From positions 1-57,438 of the forward strand of contig JAJZQN010000027.1 in assembly GCA_021847605.1 (NCBI GenBank): a stretch of 57,438 nt of DNA. The letters are read 5' to 3'. Below the pieces are notes generated by a model. That model did not search any database, was not told the origin of the DNA, and saw only the letters and a list, made by a program, of their open reading frames with translations. Every line of letters starts with the position of its first letter. The first letter of the stretch is position 1. The stretch comes from Pseudomonadota bacterium. GTDB taxonomy: Bacteria > Pseudomonadota > Alphaproteobacteria > Sphingomonadales > Sphingomonadaceae. The position numbers and the translations under genes are program-made. Shown piece after piece: positions 18,707 to 26,932 of the stretch.

Positions 18707-20209
18707 TCATTCGCCCAGCGCCAGATCAATGAGGGCCATGGTCGACGGATCAAAGCCGCTCGGCCCGTTCGCCTCGATCGACTTGGCGATCTCCTTGCCC
18801 AATTCGACGCCGAACTGGTCGAACGGGTTAATCCCCATCAGCACCGCATTGGCAAAGGTGCGGTGTTCGTAGAATGCGATCAGCGCGCCCAATGCCTCAG
18901 GCGTCACGTCGTCCAGCAGGATCGTGGTGGAAGGCCGATTGCCAGGATATGCCCGCGCCGGATCGTCCGCATTCGCCTTGCCCTGCATCAGGGCAGCCCC
19001 CTGCGCGAAACAGTTGACCAACAGCGCACGATGATGCGCCGGGTCCAGCAGATGCCCCGGCTCGATCGACGCGATAAACTCGACCGGGGTCAGGATAGTC
19101 CCCTGATGCAGCAACTGGAACACCGCATGCTGCGCATCCGTCCCAACGCCACCCCATGTGATCGGCGCAGTCGGGCCATCGACGGGCGACCCGTCCAGCT
19201 TTACAGCCTTGCCATTACTCTCCATTTCAAGCTGCTGGAGGTAGGAGGGCAGCAAAGCCAGCCGCTCGTCATAGGCGAACAGTGCGCGGGTCTGACACCC
19301 CAGCACGCGCGTATAATATTGATCGACGAACGCGGCGATCAAAGGCGCGTTGGCGGCCGGTTCGCTCAGGCGGAAATGGCGATCCATCGCCGCCGCCCCT
19401 TCCAGCAGGCTTTCAAATGCATCCCACCCCAGCGCCATGGCGGCGGGAAAACCGATCGACGACCAGAGCGAATAACGCCCCCCGACACTTTCGGAAAAGG
19501 GCAATATGCGGGTTTCATCAACGCCCCATTCCATCGCCCGGTCAGGCGCGGCCGTCAGGGCAATCACCTGCCCATAAGGGTCTTCCACGCCCGCCTCGAC
19601 CATCCAGTTGATCGCGCTCGCGGCGTTCAGCATCGTTTCGGAGGTCGTAAAGGTCTTCGATGCCACCGCGATCAACGTCGCCTTCGGATCGAAATTGGCG
19701 ATCGCCCGCTCCAGTGCGGTGCCATCGACATTCGACACAATCGCGACATCATAGCGGGCGCCATCGCCGCCCAGCGCATCGACGATCAGGTCCGGTCCCA
19801 ATGCGGACCCACCGATGCCGATATGCAGGATATGACGAATTTCGCCCAGCGCACCCGCTTCGATCGCGTCGATCAACGCCCGCATGCGGCTGTGGAACAT
19901 CTTGGCCCGCGCCACGCTGTCGACGGCACCTTCGCCGCGTTCTGCCGGATGCTCGGCGGCGCGGCCTTCCGTATTGTTGACGGCAGCGCCGGCGAACAGC
20001 GCATCACGACGGTCGCCAAAACCCTGCTCGTCCGCCAGCTTCAGGAAAGCGCTGAAGATTTCAGGAGTCAGATGCGTCTTGGACCAGTCGAAACGGATCG
20101 GCCCCTGCGTCAGGACCATATCCGACAAACGGTCAGGATAGGCGGTAAATATGGACTTCAGATCGGCTTGCGGCAGGGCGGCAATCGCCGCCAGTGCAGG
20201 ACTCTGCAT
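18707..20209 (-). CDS. pgi: Glucose-6-phosphate isomerase
   Basis: Interconverts glucose-6-phosphate and fructose-6-phosphate. The 500 residues cover the full PGI fold. The family signatures are visible as HIGIGGSALGPDLIVDALGG (about 130-150), the FTTSETMLNA phosphate-binding loop and VGGRYSLWSSIGFPAAMALG (about 250-270). The catalytic Glu/His region is DQYYTRVLGC...LQQLEMESNGK, and the C-terminal Lys segment is GINPFDQFGVELGK. Divergent from lepB. Monocistronic, with its own terminator. Confidence 0.97.
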   Translation of the reverse strand: MQSPALAAIAALPQADLKSIFTAYPDRLSDMVLTQGPIRFDWSKTHLTPEIFSAFLKLADEQGFGDRRDALFAGAAVNNTEGRAAEHPAERGEGAVDSVARAKMFHSRMRALIDAIEAGALGEIRHILHIGIGGSALGPDLIVDALGGDGARYDVAIVSNVDGTALERAIANFDPKATLIAVASKTFTTSETMLNAASAINWMVEAGVEDPYGQVIALTAAPDRAMEWGVDETRILPFSESVGGRYSLWSSIGFPAAMALGWDAFESLLEGAAAMDRHFRLSEPAANAPLIAAFVDQYYTRVLGCQTRALFAYDERLALLPSYLQQLEMESNGKAVKLDGSPVDGPTAPITWGGVGTDAQHAVFQLLHQGTILTPVEFIASIEPGHLLDPAHHRALLVNCFAQGAALMQGKANADDPARAYPGNRPSTTILLDDVTPEALGALIAFYEHRTFANAVLMGINPFDQFGVELGKEIAKSIEANGPSGFDPSTMALIDLALGE

Positions 20210-20384
20210 GGACTATCCTCTTTGCAGTTGATCGACACCGACGCTGCACCGGTCGATTCTTGCTACACTTACCCAATTCTGCGGTGCTTTGCATAGGCAA
20301 GGACGTGCTTGACGCGCCCTCTCACAGGCTCCACAAGCCGCACGGCCGCATTATCGGCCGATCTAAGGGACTAGACGACCATCC

Positions 20385-21209
20385 ATGAGTGCTAAATCGG
20401 AAACGCGGGACTTTCTCTGGTTTCTCGCCAAACTCGGCCTGTTCGTCTTCATCCTGCGCAGTTTCATCATTTCGCCCTTCAATATCCCGTCGGAATCGAT
20501 GCAGCCGCGCCTGTTGATCGGCGATTATCTGCTGGTGGCCAAATGGCCCTATGGCTATTCGCGCTATTCCCTGCCGTTCAGCATTCCGCTGATCCCCGGT
20601 CGCATCTTTGCCTCCACGCCACAGCGCGGCGATGTGGTGGTGTTCAAGGCACCGCCAAATCAGAAGAATGATTATATCAAGCGCGTCATCGGCCTGCCCG
20701 GCGACATGGTCGCCGTACGTGGCGGCACCGTCTATCTGAACGGTCAGGCGATCCCGAAGCAGAAGGTCGCCGACCTCGTCATCCCGGTGTCGCAGAACAT
20801 GATCGATGCCTCGGCAAAGGAGGGCGCGGAATCCCCCTGCTATCGCCCGAATTTCGAACAGGCGGCGCCCGGTGGTGGCCGTCAGTGTCGCTACCCTCAA
20901 TATCGCGAAACTCTGCCCGGCGGTAAAAGCTACAACGTCCTCGACCTGCTCCCCGATGGCGCGGCCGATGACCGTGAAGCCGTACTGGTTCCTGAGGGCA
21001 AGCTGTTCATGATGGGCGACAATCGCGATCGCAGCGCCGACAGCCGATTCCCGGCGGTCGAAGGCGGCGGCATTGGCCTTGTCCCCGAAGAAAATCTGGT
21101 CGGCCGCGCGATGATATCCGTATTCTCGACCGATGGCAGCGCCAACTGGCTGCTACCCTGGACCTGGTTCACCGCCGCGCGCTGGAGCCGGATCGGGGAA
21201 GGTTTTTGA
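20385..21209 (+). CDS. lepB: Signal peptidase I
   Basis: Inner-membrane protease that removes signal peptides from Sec and Tat exported proteins. It has 274 residues and one N-terminal transmembrane segment (about 10-30). Catalytic Ser38 lies in PSESMQP and catalytic Lys99 in NDYIKRVIGLPGD; box E is MMGDNRDRSADSR. An insertion around residues 140-180, with two Cys (SPCYRP and RQCRYP), is typical for alphaproteobacterial LepB and may form a disulfide. Its TGA overlaps the TTG start of rnc (TTGA), giving coupled translation of the lepB-rnc pair. Confidence 0.97.
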   Translation: MSAKSETRDFLWFLAKLGLFVFILRSFIISPFNIPSESMQPRLLIGDYLLVAKWPYGYSRYSLPFSIPLIPGRIFASTPQRGDVVVFKAPPNQKNDYIKRVIGLPGDMVAVRGGTVYLNGQAIPKQKVADLVIPVSQNMIDASAKEGAESPCYRPNFEQAAPGGGRQCRYPQYRETLPGGKSYNVLDLLPDGAADDREAVLVPEGKLFMMGDNRDRSADSRFPAVEGGGIGLVPEENLVGRAMISVFSTDGSANWLLPWTWFTAARWSRIGEGF

Positions 21210-21877
21210 GCAAGCCCGACACCACCGCCTGGCTCGAAGCCCTGATCGGTCGCGCGCCCCATGATCCGGCCACTTTTGCGCAAGCCCTGACCCATGGCAG
21301 CGCAAAGGCCGAAAATTACGAGCGCCTCGAATTTCTGGGCGATCGCGTTTTGGGCCTGCTTGTTTCCGAATGGGTCTTCACCCGTTTTGCTGGCGAGCCT
21401 GAAGGAAAATTGTCACGCCGGTTTAACGCACTGGTGTCGGGCGAAACCTGTGCCGAGGTCGCGCGATCGGCCGGCGTCGCCACCCATCTGGTGCTGGGCA
21501 AACAGGCCCGTGATGATGGCGCCGCCAACAGCGACAATGTGCTGGGCGACGTGATGGAAGCGTTGATCGGCGCACTCTATCTGGAAGGCGGGCTGGATGA
21601 AGCCCGTGCGCTCGTCCGTCACCTCTGGGCCGATCGCGTCGATACGCAGACCAACGCGCCACGCCATCCCAAATCCGCGCTTCAGGAATGGGCCGCCGCC
21701 AACCGGCGCAAGCCACCCGAATATAGCATGACCGATCGTTCCGGCCCGCAACATGCGCTGCGTTTCACGGTCATGGTATCGATCAAGGGTGCTGGAGAGG
21801 CCAGCGCCACCGGGGGGTCCAAGCAGGAAGCGGAAACCGCTGCCGCGGCTGCGCTACTGACGAAACTGTCGGCCTGA
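21206..21877 (+). CDS. rnc: Ribonuclease III
   Basis: Double-strand-specific endoribonuclease acting on rRNA precursors and structured mRNAs. The signature ERLEFLGDRVLGL is at about residues 39-51, with downstream catalytic acidic residues in NVLGDVMEALIGALYLEGG (about 110-128). The C-terminal dsRNA-binding domain spans about 155-222 and includes the Lys-rich helix GGSKQEAETAAAAALL. Start TTG at 21206 overlaps the lepB stop; no ATG near the N-terminus fits. The usual downstream neighbour era is absent; cobA follows after 93 bp. Confidence 0.96.
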   Translation: MSKPDTTAWLEALIGRAPHDPATFAQALTHGSAKAENYERLEFLGDRVLGLLVSEWVFTRFAGEPEGKLSRRFNALVSGETCAEVARSAGVATHLVLGKQARDDGAANSDNVLGDVMEALIGALYLEGGLDEARALVRHLWADRVDTQTNAPRHPKSALQEWAAANRRKPPEYSMTDRSGPQHALRFTVMVSIKGAGEASATGGSKQEAETAAAAALLTKLSA

Positions 21878-21885
21878 TCATCGTT

Positions 21886-21900
21886 TCCCGATCATCGGGA
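21886..21900. promoter_or_regulatory. 15-bp palindrome upstream of the sulfur assimilation operon
   Basis: TCCCGAT-C-ATCGGGA is a perfect palindrome 9 bp after the rnc stop and 70 bp before cobA. The stem lacks a T-run, which argues against a simple terminator, and its symmetry suits a dimeric repressor or activator. It could control the cobA-cysH operon. No known regulator can be assigned. Confidence 0.45.
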
Positions 21901-21970
21901 CAAGATTTCCTACCCGCTTATCAATCCATTCTGAATTGAACTCACGCCGCACTTTCGCCATCTGCCCAGC

Positions 21971-22759
21971 ATGGCTGACAATGCATCTGCTATCGTCCAT
22001 CTTGTGGGCGCGGGTCCGGGCAATCCCGATCTGCTGACGGTTCGCGCCGCACGCCTGATTGGCGCAGCGCGACTGATCGTTCATGACGGGTTGGTTTCGC
22101 CCGAAATATTGGCGCTTGCCGCCCCTGATGCCGAACTGATCTCTGTCGCCAAACAGCGCAGCCGCCATTCCATGCCACAGGATGCCATCAATGCCCTGTT
22201 GGTGGAAAGGGCACTTGCCGGCCAGACCGTGGTTCGGCTGAAAGGTGGCGACCCCTTTATTTTCGGACGCGGTGGCGAAGAGATGGAGGCCTGCCGCGCT
22301 GCGGGGGTTGCGGTGGAAATCGTCCCTGGCATCAGCGCCGCCATAGGTTGCGCGGCACAGGCTCAGCTTCCCCTCACCCATCGCAATGCCGCCAGTGCGG
22401 TCAGCTTCGTTGCGGGCCAGTGCAAGGGATTGACCGATCAGGATTGGTCGGGCCTTGCCGGAACCGGACGTACGCTCGTTATCTATATGGGTGTGGCGAC
22501 CGCCAGTGACATCGCCGAAAAGCTGATTGCGGACGGCGTATCGCCTGGCATTCCGGTTGCGGTGATTGAAAATGGCACGCGCGACGATATGCGGACGCTG
22601 CGTACCCTGCTTGCCGACCTTGGCGACATGGTTGCGCGCGAACAAGTTAAAAGCCCCGCGTTGATCGTGGTGGGCGAAGTGGCGGGCTATGCTCTGGCGC
22701 AGGATGTGCTGGCAGGATGGGCCGTTCAGGCGGAGAATATTTCGGAGATGCAGGCGTGA
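21971..22759 (+). CDS. cobA: Uroporphyrinogen-III C-methyltransferase
   Basis: SAM-dependent double methylation of uroporphyrinogen III to precorrin-2, the first step to siroheme (needed by CysI) and cobalamin. The 262 residues contain the family signatures VGAGPGNPDLLTVRAARL near the N-terminus, VRLKGGDPFIFGRGGEE at about 90-106 and the SAM-site GISAAIGCAAQAQLPLTHR. It is the stand-alone methyltransferase, without the CysG dehydrogenase/ferrochelatase domain. It heads the operon: its TGA overlaps the GTG of the next gene, so co-translation with the sulfite reductase genes is likely. Confidence 0.95.
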   Translation: MADNASAIVHLVGAGPGNPDLLTVRAARLIGAARLIVHDGLVSPEILALAAPDAELISVAKQRSRHSMPQDAINALLVERALAGQTVVRLKGGDPFIFGRGGEEMEACRAAGVAVEIVPGISAAIGCAAQAQLPLTHRNAASAVSFVAGQCKGLTDQDWSGLAGTGRTLVIYMGVATASDIAEKLIADGVSPGIPVAVIENGTRDDMRTLRTLLADLGDMVAREQVKSPALIVVGEVAGYALAQDVLAGWAVQAENISEMQA

Positions 22760-23052
22760 AAATTTTGACCGGCAATGACCTGGTGACGGGCGACGTCATC
22801 TGGTGGGCAGGCGACGGCTGGTCGCGTCAGGTGAATGACAGCGTCGACGTCGGTGACAAGGGCGACGATCTGGTCCGCACCGAAGAGGCTGCCCTGCGCG
22901 TCGTTGGTGCCTATGTCATCGACGCCACGACCGATGACGAAGGCGTTCGCCCCGCCCATATCAAAGACCGTATCCGCGCACTCGGCCCGACCGTGCGCCC
23001 CGACCTGACCCTGAAACCGAATGACGCCGATGCCGGCAACTGGGTGATCTGA
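22756..23052 (+). CDS. DUF2849 domain protein of the cys operon
   Basis: A small 98-residue protein (VKILTGNDLVTGDVIWWAG at the start) of the DUF2849 family, typically found between cobA/cysG and cysI in alphaproteobacteria. Start is GTG at 22756, overlapping the cobA stop by 4 bp; cysI begins 2 bp after its stop. No catalytic residues can be assigned; the Asp-rich middle (NDSVDVGDKGDD) and C-terminal segment are family features. By position it probably assists sulfite reductase assembly or sulfur assimilation. The function is unproven. Confidence 0.85.
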   Translation: MKILTGNDLVTGDVIWWAGDGWSRQVNDSVDVGDKGDDLVRTEEAALRVVGAYVIDATTDDEGVRPAHIKDRIRALGPTVRPDLTLKPNDADAGNWVI

Positions 23053-23054
23053 CC

Positions 23055-24686
23055 ATGTATCGCTATGACAGCTATGACCAGTCCATCGTCGACGCCCGCG
23101 TCGAGGAGTTTCGCGATCAGGTGCAGCGCCGCCTGACCGGCGCCCTGACAGAGGATCAGTTCAAGCCGCTGCGCCTGATGAACGGCCTCTACCTTCAGCT
23201 TCACGCCTATATGCTGCGCGTCGCCATTCCCTATGGCACGTTGTCGGGCAAGCAGATGCGCAAGCTGGGCGAGATCGCGAACAAATATGACAAGGGTTAT
23301 GGCCACTTCACCACGCGCCAGAACCTGCAATATAACTGGATCAAGCTGGCCGACGCGCCCGACATTCTCGCCGAGCTGGCGACGGTCGAAATGCACGCCA
23401 TCCAGACCAGCGGCAATTGCATTCGCAATATCAGTTCCGACCAATATGCCGGCGTGTCAGCCGACGAAGTGGCCGACCCCCGTCCCTGGGCCGAACTGCT
23501 GCGTCAATGGTCGACCTTCCACCCGGAATTCACCTATCTGCCGCGCAAGTTCAAGATCGCGGTGATCGCGTCGGACGACGACCGCAGCGCCATGCGCCTG
23601 CATGACATCGGGCTGAAGCTGGTATCGAAGGATGGCGTGATCGGCGCAGAAGTCTATGCCGGTGGCGGTATGGGCCGTACCCCGATGGTCGCCCCGCAAA
23701 TCCGTGATTTCGTGGCGGAGGACGAGATCATCTCCTATCTCGAAGCCTGCCTGCGCGTGTATAATCGCTATGGTCGCCGCGATAACAAGTACAAGGCCCG
23801 CATCAAGATTCTGGTACACGAGATCGGCGTCGACGAATATCGGCGTCAGGTCGAGGAAGAGTTTGCGCATATGAAGCAACTCGGTCTCAATCCGCCAACC
23901 GAAGAACTGGATCGCATCCGCCCCTTCTTCGCCAATCCCGCATATGAAACGGGCCTGTCGGAAGAGATTGATCGCGCCGATCCCGCCTTCGCCCTGTGGG
24001 TCGATCGTCAGGTCGTGGCCCATAAGCAGCCCGGCTACGCCATCGTCAACATCAGCCTCAAGCCTTTGTCCGGCATTCCCGGTGATGCTTCGGCCGATCA
24101 GATCGTACTGGTTGCCGATCTGGCGGAACAATATAGCCTCGACGAACTGCGCGTCACCCATGCGCAGAACCTCGTCCTGCCGCATGTGAAGAAAGCTGAC
24201 CTGTACGCCATCTGGCAGAAGCTGGATGAGGCGGGCCTGGCGGAAGCCAATCTCAACCTCATCACCGACATCATCGCCTGCCCCGGCCTCGATTATTGCG
24301 CGCTGGCCAATGCCCGCTCGATCCCGCTTGCGCAGAAGATCGCACAACGTTTTGCCGATACTGAACGTCAGGCGGAACTGGGCGAACTCAAACTCAAGAT
24401 TTCGGGCTGCATCAATGCCTGTGGGCATCACCATGCTGGCCATATCGGCATTCTTGGCGTGGACCGTAAGGGCGTCGAGAATTTCCAGCTCTTGCTCGGT
24501 GGTTCGGGCGCGGAGGACGCTTCACTCGGCCAGATCACCGGCCCCGGCTTCTCGGAGGACGGCGTGGTCGATGCCATCGAAAAGGTCACGGACATCTATC
24601 TGGCCCAACGCGAAGGGGGCGAGCGTTTCCTCGACACCTATCGCCGCATCGGCATGAAGCCTTTCAAGGAAGCGATCTATGGCTGA
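23055..24686 (+). CDS. cysI: Assimilatory sulfite reductase, siroheme/4Fe-4S (nitrite/sulfite reductase family)
   Basis: Reduces sulfite to sulfide with six electrons in the cytoplasm. It has 543 residues with the duplicated nitrite/sulfite reductase ferredoxin-like half-domains. The 4Fe-4S/siroheme cysteines are Cys409 and Cys415 in CPGLDYC and Cys452 and Cys456 in SGCINACGHHH. Siroheme-contacting basic residues lie in GHFTTRQNLQ and in TSGNCIRNI. No cysJ flavoprotein gene is adjacent, so electrons may come from ferredoxin or another reductase. The last 8 bp overlap the DUF934 gene. Nitrite reductase is excluded by context rather than by sequence. Confidence 0.93.
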   Translation: MYRYDSYDQSIVDARVEEFRDQVQRRLTGALTEDQFKPLRLMNGLYLQLHAYMLRVAIPYGTLSGKQMRKLGEIANKYDKGYGHFTTRQNLQYNWIKLADAPDILAELATVEMHAIQTSGNCIRNISSDQYAGVSADEVADPRPWAELLRQWSTFHPEFTYLPRKFKIAVIASDDDRSAMRLHDIGLKLVSKDGVIGAEVYAGGGMGRTPMVAPQIRDFVAEDEIISYLEACLRVYNRYGRRDNKYKARIKILVHEIGVDEYRRQVEEEFAHMKQLGLNPPTEELDRIRPFFANPAYETGLSEEIDRADPAFALWVDRQVVAHKQPGYAIVNISLKPLSGIPGDASADQIVLVADLAEQYSLDELRVTHAQNLVLPHVKKADLYAIWQKLDEAGLAEANLNLITDIIACPGLDYCALANARSIPLAQKIAQRFADTERQAELGELKLKISGCINACGHHHAGHIGILGVDRKGVENFQLLLGGSGAEDASLGQITGPGFSEDGVVDAIEKVTDIYLAQREGGERFLDTYRRIGMKPFKEAIYG

Positions 24687-25119
24687 TTTCCTCTCCTTCC
24701 GCGATGGTGACGCTGCGCAGGAACCCGCCGTCACGGTGGAGGCCTTTACCGGCCAGTCCAATGCGACCGCCGTCCGTATCGAACCGGGCGAGGATGCCCG
24801 CGACCTGCTGCCGCATCTCGACCGGCTTTCGCTCGTCGAAGTAAACTTCCCCGCTTATGGCGACGGCCGCGGCTATTCGGCGGCGCGTATCCTGCGGGAA
24901 TCAGGTTATGCCGGTGAACTGCGCGCCGTGGGCGACGTACTGGTGGATCAGATCGTCGCCATGCGCCGCTGTGGCTTCGACAGTTTCCACCCCGCAAAGC
25001 CGCTTGACGATGCCGCCGTCGAACGCGCGCTCAACCGCTATGATGACGTCTATCAAAAGACGATCGATGGCCGTCAGCCCGTATGGGCGAAACGGCACCC
25101 GGAGAAAATATATGGCTGA
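24679..25119 (+). CDS. DUF934 family protein of the cys operon
   Basis: A 146-residue protein matching the DUF934 family, which travels with cysI and cysH in proteobacteria. Characteristic segments are VEVNFPAYGDGRGYSAARIL and RAVGDVLVDQIVAMRRCGFD. It is translationally coupled on both sides (8-bp overlaps with cysI and cysH). Proposed roles in sulfite reductase function rest on this conserved linkage only; no cofactor-binding motif is visible apart from a single Cys in RRCGFD. Confidence 0.87.
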   Translation: MADFLSFRDGDAAQEPAVTVEAFTGQSNATAVRIEPGEDARDLLPHLDRLSLVEVNFPAYGDGRGYSAARILRESGYAGELRAVGDVLVDQIVAMRRCGFDSFHPAKPLDDAAVERALNRYDDVYQKTIDGRQPVWAKRHPEKIYG

Positions 25120-25903
25120 ACCTGCTCGCCAGATCGACCTGATCGATGCCCGCCCCGCCTTTACTCAGGCGGACGCAGACACGCTCAACGCGCGTTTCGA
25201 GGGCGTCGATACGCTGACCATGCTCAAAACCGTGTTCGCGGAAAAGCTCGCCGGCAATGTTGCCGTCGTCTCTTCCTTTGGGACGGAAAGCGCGGTCCTG
25301 CTCGATCTGGTGGCAAAGGCAGACCGGAACGTGCCGGTGATCTTCGTCGACACGCTCAAGATGTTTGCCGAAACACTGAATTATCGCGACACGCTCATCC
25401 GGAAATTCGGCTTCACCGACAGCCGTACCGTCGCGCCGATCGCCGATGTCATCGCGAAGAAGGACGAAACCGGCCTGCGCTGGTCATACGACCCGGACGG
25501 CTGCTGCGAAATTCGCAAGGTCGAGCCGATGAAACGCGCGAAGGATGGTCTTGATGCCTGGATTTCAGGGCGTAAGGCATTTCAGTCGGTCACGCGCCAG
25601 AACCTGCCCCGATTCGAGGTCGAAGACGGCCGGTTGAAGCTCAACCCATTGGGCGACTGGACGAAATCCGATCTGGAAACCTATTTCGACCGCGAAAATC
25701 TGCCGCGCCATCCGCTGGAGGCACAGGGGTATCTGTCGATTGGCTGCGAACCCTGCACCTCGAAAGTAGCACCCGGTGAAGACCCGCGCGCGGGCCGCTG
25801 GCGTGGTTGGGATAAGGTCGAATGCGGCATCCATTCGCCCGTCTCGGCTATCCCGTTACCCGGCGGCGACCCGGACGATCCAGCCAATCAGCCGGTCTTC
25901 TGA
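25112..25903 (+). CDS. cysH: Adenylyl-sulfate (APS)-type reductase
   Basis: Reduces activated sulfate to sulfite using thioredoxin. It has 263 residues from ATG 25112. The PP-loop-like N-terminal motif is VVSSFGTESAVLLDL. Cys131-Cys132 (DGCCEIRKVEP) together with Cys212 and Cys215 (GCEPCTSK) form the 4Fe-4S site that marks APS rather than PAPS reductases. Cys238 in VECGIH is the catalytic cysteine. It is the last gene of the cobA-cysH operon and is followed by an intrinsic terminator. Sulfate activation genes (cysDN) are not in this window. Confidence 0.95.
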   Translation: MAEPARQIDLIDARPAFTQADADTLNARFEGVDTLTMLKTVFAEKLAGNVAVVSSFGTESAVLLDLVAKADRNVPVIFVDTLKMFAETLNYRDTLIRKFGFTDSRTVAPIADVIAKKDETGLRWSYDPDGCCEIRKVEPMKRAKDGLDAWISGRKAFQSVTRQNLPRFEVEDGRLKLNPLGDWTKSDLETYFDRENLPRHPLEAQGYLSIGCEPCTSKVAPGEDPRAGRWRGWDKVECGIHSPVSAIPLPGGDPDDPANQPVF

Positions 25904-25921
25904 TCAGAATATAAGGAAAAG

Positions 25922-25947
25922 GCGCCGGGATGAACCGGCGCATTTTT
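25922..25947 (+). terminator. Intrinsic terminator of the cobA-cysH operon
   Basis: GCGCCGG (25922-25928) pairs with CCGGCGC (25935-25941) around GATGAA and is followed by ATTTTTT. It lies between convergent cysH and mltG. The reverse strand has an A-rich flank (AAGGAAAA), so it may also serve mltG weakly. Confidence 0.85.
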
Positions 25948-25950
25948 TCG

Positions 25951-26922
25951 TTACAGTTCGCCCCGCGCACGGCGGATTTCGAACCATTTACGTACATTCT
26001 CATTATGCTGCTGATAGGTGTCGGCAAAAATATGCCCACCTTTGCCATCCGCCACGAAATACAGAGCCTTCGTCTCGGCCGGGTGTAGCACCGCCAATAT
26101 CGACAGACGCCCAGGATTGGCGATCGGCCCCTTGGGCAGACCGGTCATCGCATAGGTATTATAATCGTTGACGGCAGCAATCTCGGATTTCTTGATCCGC
26201 CGCCCCAGCGGCTTGCCCTTGGTAATCGGATAGATGATCGTCGGGTCCGCCTGCAACATCATGTTGGTGCGCAGGCGATTGCTATAAACGCCTGCGACCA
26301 TCGGGCGCTCGTCCGGAACGCCGGTTTCCTTTTCCACGATGCTGGCCAGAATGATCGCCTCCTTGGGCGACTTGGCAATCGTGTTGGATGCACGCTCGGC
26401 CCATAGCTTGGCCAGCAGCTTGTCCATGGCGCCCTGCATCCGTTTCAGCACGGCCGCTCTCGGCTCACCCTTGTCGAACGCATAGCTGTCGGGCAGCACG
26501 CTGCCTTCTTCCGGCACGGAAATTGACCCGGTTAGTTCGTCATTCGCCATCAACCGCTCGTAAACGAGGATGGACGGCATGCCTTCGGGAATGGTGACGA
26601 GCCGCGTCAGCGTCTTGCCGCCCTGAAGGATAGAGAGAATATCGCTATTGCTCGCCTTGGCGGGGATGACGAACTCGCCCGCCTTGATGGATTTTCCGCC
26701 GCCAAAAACCTTGGCCCGCGTCAAAAATGCATCGGCCGAGCGTACGGCACCGGCCTGCTTCAGCAACACTGCGGCATCGGACAGGGTGGAGCCTTCCGGC
26801 ACGATGATGCTGACGTCCTTCGTCGCCGGCCCCTGCTCGCTCCACCCATAGACGAAACGAAAGCCGACGAACGCGGCGACGGCCAGGCCGATCAGCAATA
26901 TGATACAGCCTAGCCGCCGCAT
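25951..26922 (-). CDS. mltG: Endolytic murein transglycosylase MltG (YceG-like)
   Basis: Inner-membrane lytic transglycosylase that terminates nascent glycan strands. The 323 residues include one N-terminal transmembrane helix (about 5-24), a LysM-like region (VSIIVPEGSTLSDAAVLL) and the YceG catalytic domain. The catalytic Glu197 is in LASIVEKETG, and the downstream family motifs are LQADPTIIYP and YNTYAMTGLPKGPIANPG. It starts 10 bp after the fabF stop, so it is the third gene of the acpP-fabF-mltG cluster, a common order in proteobacteria. Confidence 0.95.
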   Translation of the reverse strand: MRRLGCIILLIGLAVAAFVGFRFVYGWSEQGPATKDVSIIVPEGSTLSDAAVLLKQAGAVRSADAFLTRAKVFGGGKSIKAGEFVIPAKASNSDILSILQGGKTLTRLVTIPEGMPSILVYERLMANDELTGSISVPEEGSVLPDSYAFDKGEPRAAVLKRMQGAMDKLLAKLWAERASNTIAKSPKEAIILASIVEKETGVPDERPMVAGVYSNRLRTNMMLQADPTIIYPITKGKPLGRRIKKSEIAAVNDYNTYAMTGLPKGPIANPGRLSILAVLHPAETKALYFVADGKGGHIFADTYQQHNENVRKWFEIRRARGEL

Positions 26923-26932
26923 GACGATGTTC

